A model generated the notes under the pieces. It saw only the letters and a list, made by a program, of their open reading frames with translations, was not told the origin of the DNA and made no database searches. This document shows positions 12,840 to 23,491 of a stretch of DNA of 64,000 bases, piece by piece (the stretch's first letter is position 1; each line of letters opens with the position of its first letter). This stretch comes from Cenococcum geophilum 1.58 (taxonomy: Eukaryota; Ascomycota; Dothideomycetes; Gloniales; Gloniaceae): assembly GCA_001692895.1 (NCBI GenBank), contig KV748238.1, forward strand, positions 930,001 to 994,000, in the 5' to 3' direction. The position numbers and the translations under genes are program-made.

Positions 12840-13561
12840 GATTACTAAAGAATAAACCACCTAAGGGGGACTTAAGAGGAGCACCTGCCGAGGTACTTAA
12901 AGATATTTCCTTCTCTATTAGAAGAGAATCCGTTTTTTTATTACTAAGTTCCTATAAACCTTATTCTATAAGTTTCTACTTCTTAAAACACACCTTTTTA
13001 TAAACCTTCTTAAGACGGATTAACTAAGTAGACGCAGTAAGCTAAGAATTAAGAGCGCGTTGCTAAGTATTAGTAGCCTCCTTTTTAGTGTTACGGGAAT
13101 AATAAAGTTTAGTAAGAGTAATTAAGAGCTTATCGTCGAGCTTTATAGCAGCAAATTAAACCTAAAACCCTATAATAAATTACTTAGGAAACTTAAAGAT
13201 TATTAAAAGTAATAGAACGTGTATACTTAGTGTTAGAAATAGAGCGAATATTATAGGACAATTAAATATTTGCTTTAGTGCACTCTAAATAGGAAGAGGG
13301 TTGCTAAGATAAAGGGCTTGCTAGCGTAATATAAACTAACCCCTTTTTTGCATAACGAGAATACGGAGATAGTATTATCTTACCTAAAGATAATATCGCA
13401 GTAATGGTATGAGACCGACGAGCTATAGAAGAAGAAGAAGGAGCCTTAGGTATAATAAGTAAAGATATTAACTAAATTAATTAGACGGATATTATACCTC
13501 TAGTAAACAACCTAGAGATACTAGGTATCTTTAAGGACGAAGATAAAAAGGAGGGAGATAG
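12840..13561 (+). other. Gypsy-2 region between pol and 3' LTR
   Basis: About 700 bp after the chromodomain-like end and before the LTR. It is readable, RIP-mutated DNA with no domain I recognise. It could be a 3' untranslated region, an extra ORF, or captured sequence. The last 20 bases form the polypurine tract. Confidence 0.5.
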
Positions 13562-13982
13562 TATTATAGACGCTTTAAGTACAATATTATAACTACTAGG
13601 AGAGGAGTTAGAAGAAGCTAATTAGTTAATATAAGCACGGTCTAGAATAGAACTAGTAGAGCTATATAATAAGGAATAGTAGCTAAGGTTATATAATGTA
13701 ATCTATATAATCTATATAATTTATAAGGTCCGCAATAAAGTAGATAGAGTAAATAGAGTAGACGGAGTAAGGACTTCTATAGGAGTACAGTTGTATATTT
13801 AAGGACCCTTAGTCCCTACCTAGATAGTTCCTTTCTTTATAGTAATTCTTAGAATACAATTAGAGTTAATCTATTAGGCAACTACTCCACTAGTTATTAT
13901 TACGTTGTTAACTTCCTGCTTTACCTATATACCTAGCCTAATAACGAATCCACCGTAGTTGCTGCTATAAGGTTCCGTTACA
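13562..13982 (+). repeat. 3' LTR of Gypsy-2 (421 bp)
   Basis: Starts TATTATAG (RIP-changed TGTTACGG) and ends CCGTTACA. It is followed directly by CTTTG, the target duplication that also precedes the 5' LTR. Confidence 0.94.
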
Positions 13983-13987
13983 CTTTG

Positions 13988-14990
13988 CGCTAGTATAGCT
14001 TCTAGCTTTATAGAGGCTTAGGAATATCTTTTACTAGTTAAATATAGCCCTCTTTATATTTAAATTACTACTATCTTTCTGTCTTCTTTAAAATCTTCTA
14101 TATAATGCATTGGTATAGTAAAGCCTTTAGTAAAGGATCTGTATAAGGCTCTATAGAGCTTAATTTAACATTAATTATCTTATTAGTAAAGGCCTTAGTA
14201 GAGGCTCTGCCATTATTTACGGCCTTATTAAAGGCAGTAGTAAAGTCCTTTTTCTTTACTTACTTCCTTTTTAAATCATTAATTATATTCCAACTAATAT
14301 TTATATCCTTTTAGTGTTTTTCCTCCTACTACTACCCCTATTACTGCTTATACTGCTACTTTTACTATTATTTAATTTAAAGCTTTATAAGGCTAATTTT
14401 AAATATTGCCTTTTTTATATTTCTACCTATTATATTTAGTTAATTTAAATTAATTACAGCTAAGAAGAAGAAGGAGGTTTAATAAGTAATAAAGGTTTAA
14501 GTAAAAGCTTAAAAGAGGAAGCTGTTAATTAAATAGGCGGCTAAAAGGGTTTTTATTTTTTATAATAATAAGGGCAAAGCTTTAAATCTTAATTGTTATA
14601 TAAAAATTCTAAATTAATTAAATTATAAGGTAGATAAGGACCTATTTATATAAACTTTAAAGGTTTTAATCATTTAATAATAATAATACCTATTTAGCTT
14701 CTTAAGTGTCTTCCAATTTTATATACAATTAATAATATTTTTATAATAATTATTTCCTCCTTTATAATAAATAGCCTCTTAAATATAATATAGAATTTGC
14801 TTAATTTAAGCCTAAATTTATCATTATTTAAGCTTTTCTTATCCCTTAACCTACTGATAAGAATCAGCCAATTAAATCAATACAATTGACTATATATTTT
14901 TACGGACTTTATAAAACAAATGGCACAGCTATTTATAAGAGTTAAAGAACTTAATTTAAGGATTAATAGAATGGGCTTTATTAAAAAACG
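13988..14990. other. Unassigned RIP-mutated DNA
   Basis: About 1 kb that was contiguous with 5634-5992 before Gypsy-2 inserted. It is strongly AT-rich. Short imperfect repeats of CCTTTAGTAAAGG type occur at about 14120-14240. On the plus strand at about 14465-14580 one frame is Lys/Ala/Arg-rich and could be a remnant of a coding sequence, but no family is recognisable. Confidence 0.5.
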
Positions 14991-15304
14991 TGACAAATAA
15001 TAGGCTAGTTACGTTACTAAAACTTAGTATATAAGATCTGTAGGATCTGCAAAGACTGTTATATACCTAATATATTGATAGACCTTATATATTAAAGGGG
15101 ATTTATAAGAGGAATTTATATATTTATGGACACAGTCTCTACTGTAGATAGTTTTACTCTTTGTAGTAAAATTTAAAATATAATTGAAGTTAATCTGTTA
15201 AGCACTAACTCTACTAGTTAAGTGTATTTTATTGTCTCTTTATTTATATATCTAACACTTAATAATAAACCCCACTGTAGTATTTCCTATAAGGGTTTAT
15301 TATA
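14991..15304 (+). repeat. 5' LTR of the Gypsy-2 relative
   Basis: Starts TGACAAAT and ends near GGGTTTATTATA. Its last 200 bases align with the end of the Gypsy-2 LTR with many C-to-T and G-to-A differences; the first 100 bases align poorly. Confidence 0.7.
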
Positions 15305-16121
15305 TATTTATTATTAAAGTTATATTTAAATATATAATAAAATGCTATCTAAAACAATACTTGTAATAATAATATAAGCTTTAAGTTTAAAAGGAGTAAT
15401 AAATATTAATATGGCTAATAGCAGTAATTTGTAGGTAATTATTATAGTATAATTAAAGTCAATTATAGTATAATTAAAGTCAATTATAGAATAAATTAAA
15501 ATAAATTAATTAGTAATGGTTAATAGGATTAATGAGATTAGAAGTATAAAGGTTAAGTTACTTTTAATTAAAAGGGTTATGTAAGGCTATTGCCTAGAGT
15601 AGACGGTAGGGAGTAGGTAAGCCGAGTATAAGTTATAGGAGAGTTGATAGAAGAGGACGATATAGTAAAGAGTATAGGTATAGCCTTGTATAGAGACAAA
15701 CTAATAAGGAGGATAGGAGGGCTGTAAGCCCAAGGAGCTTATAAGAAGGTGTTAAGGCCTAGCTAAAGGCTAGCCTGGGCAACCCCTAAGAGCTCCTAGG
15801 TGTGTATTTAAGTAAGGGATAAAATATCCCTTATAGGTTAACAGTACTAAATTAAAATTAAGATTTTTATTTTATTTTAAATAAAGTTTAAATTTATATA
15901 AAAAGGGGCTAAATTAGTAATAGTAGTAAATTAAGTAATATATATAGGATTTTTTTTAACTAAATAAACAATAAAGTAATTTAAATTATATTTTATTAAA
16001 GTACTAAAGAAAAATATAATAATAAGCAATTAGGAGGTTAAATATATATTCTTAATATAAAAAAGGGTTATAAATTAATTTATATAAATATATAGGGACG
16101 TAAAAGTAATTATAATAACAG
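15305..16121 (+). pseudogene. 5' part of gag of the Gypsy-2 relative
   Basis: Aligns with the Gypsy-2 region 6414-6910. Landmarks include the shared stretch GGTTAAGTTAC just before the LTR insertion and the stretch around 15905-15960 that matches Gypsy-2 at about 6730-6780. Coding potential is gone: the sequence is dominated by A and T with stops in all frames. It is interrupted at 15580-15835 by a solo LTR and ends where LINE-B begins. Confidence 0.75.
15580..15835. mobile_element. Solo LTR (256 bp) of an otherwise absent family
   Basis: TGTAAGGC at the left end and CCCTTATA at the right end are flanked by a perfect 5-bp direct repeat, GGTTA (15575-15579 and 15836-15840). Removing the LTR and one GGTTA restores an alignment to Gypsy-2 gag. 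The LTR is richer in G+C than its host and keeps some TG and CA dinucleotides. It is the product of LTR-LTR recombination; no internal region of this family is in the window. Confidence 0.82.
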
Positions 16122-16131
16122 AGTATACTAT

Positions 16132-17142
16132 TATTATTATTGGTTCTATTTATTGCCCTACGCGGTCCCTTTTTTAGGTCTATATAGGCTACTGCCTATC
16201 TATATAGGAAAATCCCTATAAGGGGGAAAAACCTAAGTGTTTCCTTATAGCTAGTCTTACGCGTTCCGCCTTTGCCTAGCTAGTGTATCCTTATATCTTT
16301 TGTCTGCCTTATATACTATACTTTTTAAGTATATTAGAAGATTTAAGGGGAGTAGTAAGAGGGTCTAGCGATTCGCTAGTGTGCCGTCTATAGCTTAGTA
16401 GGGGGTAATTAGTCCTTAAGGGGCTGGAATAGGGCATATCCCGTGGTGTCCTTCTATTAGATCTCGTGTGCTATTTAGAACTACTAGAGGATACCTTATC
16501 CTATAAGCCATTTTGCTACTATTTATAAGCCCCTACTTATAGAGAGTATTTAGGTAATATTATTTGTGCTAGTACTAGTAAGTAGCTGGTCTATTACTAA
16601 GTGGTGGCTGCAGAATAGTAGTGTATGGCGTACTGTCTAAATAGGCCATCTATATGTGCATTAAGGTGTAGTATTTGGAATATAGATGCTTATAAGCTAT
16701 ACGTTTAGACTTAGGACCTCCGTCTGTAGTAGGAAGGCGGCTGTAAATTCTGCCTTCGTTAGTTCTTTATATAGGAGGAGAGTTAGTATTAACTATGGGG
16801 TGTTCTATATGGCTGCTTCTTGTGTTTTTATTACCTCTTTCTATTATTACTTCTATTTAAGATCTGCCTATCTTATAATTAGTGTAATAGATCTCTATCT
16901 ATACTAGNAGCCTCCTATCCTCTATTGCCGTTATAATACTCTACTAGTATAGCGTTGGGTCTCTGTCTAGTGGGCTAGTAGTTTCTATATTTCTTTTTCC
17001 CTCTCTACTATTTATAGGTAGAGGGCTTTCTGGCTAATATACTTAGGCGTGTCTCCCCTTTAAGGGGCCCTTACTCCTTATATATATCTTATTCCTTATA
17101 TACATTTTAACGTCTAGCGTATTTTTTCTTCCACTGGGTGGC
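16132..17142 (-). pseudogene. LINE-B C-terminal/3' region
   Basis: This is the part of LINE-B beyond the Gypsy-3 insertion. It aligns well with 28571-29570, which shows that it is the normal 3' portion of the family. The tail at 16132-16142 is an ATT run (AAT on the element's strand). RNase H is usual here in Tad-like LINEs, but I could not assign residues. The open frame at 16686-16907 on the plus strand is antisense chance. Confidence 0.75.
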
Positions 17143-17334
17143 TGTCACGGAACCCTACCGCAGGGGCCTCCATAGGAGAGCCCCGTGCTCTCGCGTACAC
17201 CTCGCGTATAGCTTATGTCAGCTACGCGTAGGTATATCACCTCCTTACGCCCTTGACCCTTACGATCGATCGCGCAACGTCTTGTAGACTCCTTGAATAT
17301 ATACGTCTTGTAGCCACTGCCCCGTCCCGTAACA
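17143..17334 (+). repeat. 5' LTR of Gypsy-3 (192 bp)
   Basis: Starts TGTCACGG and ends CCCGTAACA. It contains a G+C-rich centre with TCTCGCGTA and GATCGATCGCG. It matches the 3' LTR base for base at almost every readable position. Confidence 0.95.
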
Positions 17335-17479
17335 TTACGTTGCGCCTTTTTACCACTGATACCTAGCCTATAACTAATTCTACATCTCTATAATACTATA
17401 GGCGCTGCTAGAAGCAGCGTGCCTATAAGTTACCTTACTTTATACTTCTAAGGAACCCATAATAGTAAGACGATATTCC

Positions 17480-20400
17480 TTACTAGCTANTATATTAAAC
17501 CCAAAGAACAATCTAATACCTATACTTAACCTACAACGCCAATTAATCCCAGAAGAATTTAATTTATTAGCCCTAGCCTTAACCCTTAAGGAGATAGATA
17601 CCAATAATGTCTTATTTTTTATTAACTATATAACTACGGATAAGCAAGCGGAAGGGCTACTACCTATTAAAATTAAAATACAAGACGCCGAGACGTTTAT
17701 AAAAATAGTAGCATAAGAACCTAATAAATACTACCGCCTTCTACAGAACTACTACCTAAAGCTTATATAAGCCGAGATGCGTACTACCTAAGATCGCGAT
17801 ATTATCTAAGACCTATAAGCTTATAAGGCGCTCGCCAACAATACGCGTTAAGAAACCAAAGATAACCTCTGTGTGTCTAAACGCGACGTCTAATAGTTAA
17901 AGAAGGCTAAGATTGTACTTATTGCTACGGTTACTAAAAGAGAAGGCATAATTAAATACCTATAATCTCAGCTTAACAAGCACATTTATAATAACACTAG
18001 ACACCTCTCTACTGCATATAACGCCACTTAAGTCTTTACGCCCCTGGCAACTTTACCTACTTAACGCTTAATGGAGAGTTAGCGCTAAGCAGCCTTACCT
18101 AATAGAAACCCCTACTAAAGCGATGATAAAAGCTATAACGACCGAACCTAAGCTGCCACCGTAGGGTCTAATATATGTTACCCTAATCCCCTAGTTTTCT
18201 AGGGAGACCGCAAAGAATATAGCTACTAGAAAATACAAATCTACGAGAAACTAACTTAGAGCGCCTGCCTTTTTCCTACGGAAGATACTAAGATTAGCTA
18301 TATTATCGGGTAAATAAAGGGTATACTATTTAATAGACTCTTCGCCTAATAGGAGACTAATAGCCCCCGGAAGTAGCAGTCCTACTAAGAAGTCCTTAAT
18401 AATCTTAACCTAATATACCGCGACTATAACCTACTAGCCACCAACCAAGCTAAACTACGTGCCCTAAAGATAAGCCCTACTAAATTATTTAACGAGTTTT
18501 ATATTAAATTCCAGGAATATACCGGAGCCCTTACCTAAGACGATACTAAAGACTAGGAAGATCTCCTTAAAAAAGTCACTTATCGCCTTAGTTACGCAGC
18601 CGCTAGCTATAACTATAATAATATTTATAATATAGTAGCAGCCATATAGAAGATTAAACGACGACTAAATTAGATCGCTACTATAAACCCCCGCCTAAAG
18701 ATCTCCCTATAGAAGCCCTCCGGACCTACTAAACTACTAACGCCTACTACCCTAAGCAACACTACTAGTCCTAATATTAACCTTTCTATACTAACCTTCC
18801 CGTAAAAGCTACTAGATAGAGAACGTGAGCTACTCTAAAAGCTAAAGCGTTGCTATAGATGTTATTAAGAAGGCTGTTATAGCTATAGCCTAAACTGCCT
18901 AATAGCTAGGTTTAGTAGCCGCCGCCTAATACTTAACCTAGTACCTTAAATACTAAATACGTCGCTATGTGCCACTACCGTATAAGACAAAGACGTAGTA
19001 ATAGTGGTAGAGTCGGATACGGAAACGGAAAACGCCAAGTCCTAGCCCTAAGTTGTAGGTTAGGACGCCCTAATAATAAGGGGATCTATATATCGGCCTG
19101 CTTAATAGATAACTTAGTAAAGATAAATGGACGGAAATAGATAGTTTTACCCATAATAGGAACTACTGCTAAAAAATAATATAAAAGCCGTTTTATGATT
19201 AATTGCGAAGCTACTAATAAATTTATAGATACCTAATTTGTGCGCACTTATAACCTACCTACCTTACCCCTTACTAAAGCCCGCGCCCTATAACTCGCTA
19301 ACAGTAGTTATACCGCATAGAAGATTACCTATATAGTACAACTCTATCTAGATATAAATAGGCACCAGGAAGAACTCTGGGCCTATATTATACTACTTGC
19401 TAACTACCCTATTATCCTTAGAATAAACTAGCTTAAATAACACAACCTTACTATTAACTAGAAAAAGAGAGAAGTAACCTTTAACTCTAAATACTGTAGA
19501 GAGACCTGCCTAGGATATAGCCTAGCCGCCTTTATCTACTCCCTAGGATACTAACCTAAGGAACCCCTTATTACCCTACCTACGACCAACTACTACTACG
19601 TAAGTGCCGCGGCCTTTTACCGTATAGCACGTAGGAAAGGCTAAACCGTTACCGCAGCCTTTTAATTACGACTATATAAGCTTAATAAAGAACAGGACCA
19701 CGTCCTTTATAGTAATAGAATAGATATAGTTAACCTTTTAGAAAACGATGCCCCCGCAAAACTCTACGGACTTTTACCTTTAGACTTTAAGAAGTTTATA
19801 AAGCTTAAAAAAGGACTTACCAACAAGGAACTCCGCAAGCTCCTCCCTAAAAGGTACTATAACTTTATTAACGTGTACTTATAAAAGAGCGTAGATATAC
19901 TCCCCCTATATTAACCTAATAATTATACCATTAATATTAAATAAGGAAAAACGCCACCCTATAAGAGACCCTACCCAATATTAAAAGACAAACTTTTAGT
20001 TGTTAAAAAGTATATTAACAAACACCTTAATAAAGGGTTTATTCGCCCTAGCATATCCCTAGCAGCCGCCCCTATCCTCCTTACTAAGAAGCTAGGAGGA
20101 GGTATTTAATTCTGCGTTAACTATAGAGGACTTAACGCTATCACGATTAAGAACTAATACCCCATACCGCTTATACGTGAGACTCTTAAGCGGCTTAGCT
20201 AAGCCAAAATCTATACTAAGCTCAATATCATCGCCGCCTTTAACCGCCTCTGAATACGAGAAGGTGATAAATAGAAAACTGCATTCGTATTACGCTTTGG
20301 CCAATTTAAATATACTATTATACCCTTTAGTGTATATAACGGCCCAAGTAGCTTCTAAAGCTATATTAATAACGCCTTATAGGACTACCTTAACGACTTC

Positions 20401-22960
20401 TGCTCTGCGTACCTGGACGATATACTTATTTATAGCAATAACCCTTTTAAGCATACTAAGCACGTTTAAAAGGTCCTATAGCGCCTTAGGGACGTAGGAC
20501 TTTATATTAATTTAAAGAAGTGCGAATTCTTAGTTATAGAAGTAAAATACCTTAGACTAATCGTTACTACTAAGGGTGTCCGTATGGACCCTAAGAAGGT
20601 ACGCATAATTACCGAATGGCAAACCCCTAACTGTATTAAAGACGTATAAGCTTTCCTCAGTTTTACCAACTTCTATTAAAAATTTATATATAACTTCTTA
20701 GGTGTTATAGCACTACTTATAGCAATAATGCAAACGAAGGGTCTTTCTGTAAAAGGAAGAAAAATATATTTACATTTTATCTGGACGCTTAAATGCAAGA
20801 AGGCGTTCTAAGACCTTAAAGATGCTTTTACTAAAGCACCTATCCTAGCTCACTTTATACTAGGATAATAACTCTATCTTAAAACTAACTCCTTAGACCA
20901 CGTTAACGCAGGCGTCCTCTCCTAAATAGGTGACGACGGTCTCCTCTACCTAGTCGCATTCTATTTATTTAAGCTTATACTATAAGAATATAACTACAAG
21001 ATCTATAATAAGGAACTTCTCGCAATTATATAAGCGTTTAAGGAATTCTAACTAGAACTCTCTTTAGCAGAACCTAACTAGCTAACTAAAGTCCTTATAG
21101 ATTATCGCAACCTTAAGTACTTTATAACTATAAAACAGCTAAACTAACGCTAAGCACGCTGGAACGAGTTCCTCTCTGGTTTTAACTTCAAAATTATATA
21201 CAGGCCAGAAGTATAAGGTACTAAGCCTAATAGCCTAACACGCCGCTTACAAGACCTTCCTTAGTCTAAAGATAACCCCTATAACCAGTTCCAACAATAA
21301 ACAATCCTAAAAGTACGGAATTTAGCCTTAGGTATACTACCTATAATAGAGCTAACTGTACCTTAGCTCCACACTATAGAACTAGAATTACCTCCCGAAA
21401 TTAACGAGCTTATTACTACGGCATATAATACCTCTATTAACCTATTACTGTATTAACTTATTGCCGCAAAGACCGCCGGCGCCCGTACGCTGCTAACTAA
21501 ACTCTAAAGCTTAGGCCAGATTAATATAGCAGCCTTAGAAGTAAAAGAGAACAGGCTCTATTATAGAGGCCGTCTATTTATCCCCAACTTAGAAAATCTA
21601 CAATAGCAACTAATCTAAATGGCCTACGACCTCCGATTAAGCGGCTACCTAGGTAGAGGAAAAACCTATAAGCTTCTTAGCCAATACTACTTCTAGCCTA
21701 AAATAATAGACTTAGTTGAACACTTTATAGGCGCCTGCTACAGTTATAAGCGCGCTAAGGCCTTTAATATAAAGTACTAAGGACTACTACACCCTCTACC
21801 AGTACCTATACGACGATGGGCAGATATCGCTATAGATTTCGTTATTAACCTACCACCCTATAAGCGACATGGCCGTACCTATAAGAACATCCTTATAATA
21901 ATATACCGACTTATAAAAGAGCGCCACTACGTCCCAACTGAAGGCGTAGCCATTAGCGACGTTACTAACGCCTTCCTTCGCGAAATTTACCGATTATATG
22001 GGTTACCTAACTTAATTACGTCTAACCGAGGCATATAGTTCGGCTCTGATGTATAGAGACAAATCTGCTAACGCCTTAGCATCTCTATTAAGATATCTAT
22101 ATCCTTTTACTATAAAACTGCTAGGTAACCAGAAAACGCTAATGCTAGCATAAAAGCGTACCTACGACAGGTAGTCGCCTATAGTTAAGATAACTAGGTA
22201 AATTACCTCCTACTAGGTAAATTCGCAGCGAATAACTACGTCTTAACTACTATAGGACTTACCCTATTCTTCGCGAACAAGGGATATTACCCCCAATCCG
22301 GCATAGAACTACCAGAACCTATTAATAAGAAACTGCCATATAGAAAACGCCTTAAGATACTACTTGCCGACCAGTATACAAACCGTATAAAAAATCTACT
22401 CGACTACTATAAGGGAGAAATGGCCTGGGCTTAAGTAAAGTAGGTTTACTTTACCGACCGTTATAGAACGCCACTACCGGAGATGCGTATTAGCGACTAG
22501 GTATAGCTAGATATACACAATATCTCTACGCAGAGGCCTATAAAGTTACTTAATTATAAAAACCTTAGCCCCTACCTAATTAAACGAGTTATTAATAGGG
22601 GAGCCGCATATAAGCTAGAGCTCCCACCTGCCCTAGCTACCCGCGGGATATGGCCTATATTTTACCTATAGCTACTATACCTTTACTAGCCTAACCTCTT
22701 ACCAGGGCAGATATAGCCCGAACCCCTATTAGTACTAATCTAAGATAAGAACAAAGATAAGAACTATAAGGAGTGGACCGTTAAACAAATTATTAACTTT
22801 AAATACTTTGGCAAAGGCAGAGGACGATGGCTCTACTACAGAGCTATATATATAGGATTCGACATAGATTAGCCAGAATAGCAACTATAGGAAGACTTTG
22901 AAAATGCAAAGGATCTAATTAGCGACTTTCACCACGCGAACCTATAGAAACTGGGCCTAA
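17480..22960 (+). pseudogene. Gypsy-3 gag-pol, RIP-degraded
   Basis: Gag-like sequence spans about 17500-18830, followed by a Cys-rich knuckle remnant near 18845-18900. The protease site near 19192-19235 reads MINCEATNKFID, so catalytic Asp became Asn and the following Gly became Glu. RT covers about 19950-20550, with RGLNAITIKN at about 20125 and an intact YLDDILIYS box at 20410-20436. RNase H is at about 20790-21250, integrase at about 21640-22280, and a chromodomain-like tail (WLYYRAIYIGFD) at about 22830-22870. Stops are TAA/TAG at Gln/Trp. The frame at 20177-20497 is an out-of-frame shadow of the RT. Confidence 0.92.
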
Positions 22961-23294
22961 GTAGAGATTTTATACCTAATCCTCTATAGGAGCCCTTATA
23001 GAGTTAAACCGTTGTATATTACCACGTAGGGGTAAATTACCGTTAGATTGCCGTTAGATTGCGGTAAAGTATAATCACGTAACCGGAATATTATTAAGAT
23101 GTCCAGGAACTTCGACCGGCGGTCAAAGTTATCTAATTAGTTGGATTCTTAGATGCTAAGCCTTATTACATAACGTTGTTTTAAGCCTTTAGCAATACCC
23201 CCCTTTCTTCTTTTCTATACCCTAAGTGTCCCTTCTATATATATATAGTAACCACAGCGTCGCCGGAGCTCCGCCTCTATAGGAGGGGGGGTAG

Positions 23295-23486
23295 TNTTAC
23301 GGAACCCNACCGCAGGGGCCTCNATAGGAGAGCCCCGTGCTCTNGCGTANACCTCGCGTANAGCTTATGTCAGCTACGCGTAGGTATATCACCTCCTTAC
23401 GCCCTCGACCCTTACGATCGATCGCGCAACGTCTTGTAGACTCCTTGAATACATACGTCTTGTAGCCACTACCCCGTCCCGTGACA
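23295..23486 (+). repeat. 3' LTR of Gypsy-3 (192 bp) with ambiguous bases
   Basis: Same length and sequence as the 5' LTR, with five N positions between 23296 and 23361, and ends CCCGTGACA followed by the duplicated GTGGC. The Ns suggest that reads from different copies disagreed here. Confidence 0.95.
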
Positions 23487-23491
23487 GTGGC

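Larger units (their letters stand above)
5993..13982 (+). mobile_element. Gypsy-2: complete Ty3/Gypsy LTR retrotransposon, 7990 bp
   Basis: Two 421-bp LTRs flank a long gag-pol region. The element is bounded by a 5-bp TSD, CTTTG (5988-5992 and 13983-13987), so both ends are certain. A polypurine tract (AAAAAGGAGGGAGATAG) sits immediately before the 3' LTR. It is longer than Gypsy-1a, with about 2 kb of weakly assigned sequence between the zinc knuckle and the protease and about 700 bp between pol and the 3' LTR. A much more degraded relative begins at 14991. Confidence 0.95.
17143..23486 (+). mobile_element. Gypsy-3: Ty3/Gypsy LTR retrotransposon, complete, 6344 bp
   Basis: Two 192-bp LTRs and a 5-bp TSD, GTGGC (17138-17142 and 23487-23491), fix both ends. 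It sits inside LINE-B: removing it joins CCACTGGGTGGC to CTTATACTATAAC, matching the uninterrupted LINE-B copy at about 29550-29575. A G-rich polypurine tract precedes the 3' LTR. The LTRs keep CpG-rich sequence and are nearly identical, suggesting a fairly recent insertion relative to its host. Confidence 0.96.

Noticed and set aside
14465-14580. Lys/Arg/Ala-rich frame as the C-terminus of a pogo/Fot1-type transposase
   Set aside because: Only low-complexity basic residues are visible; no DDE motif, inverted ends or TSD.
20177-20497. 106-codon plus-strand frame as a small gene
   Set aside because: It overlaps the Gypsy-3 reverse transcriptase in a different register.
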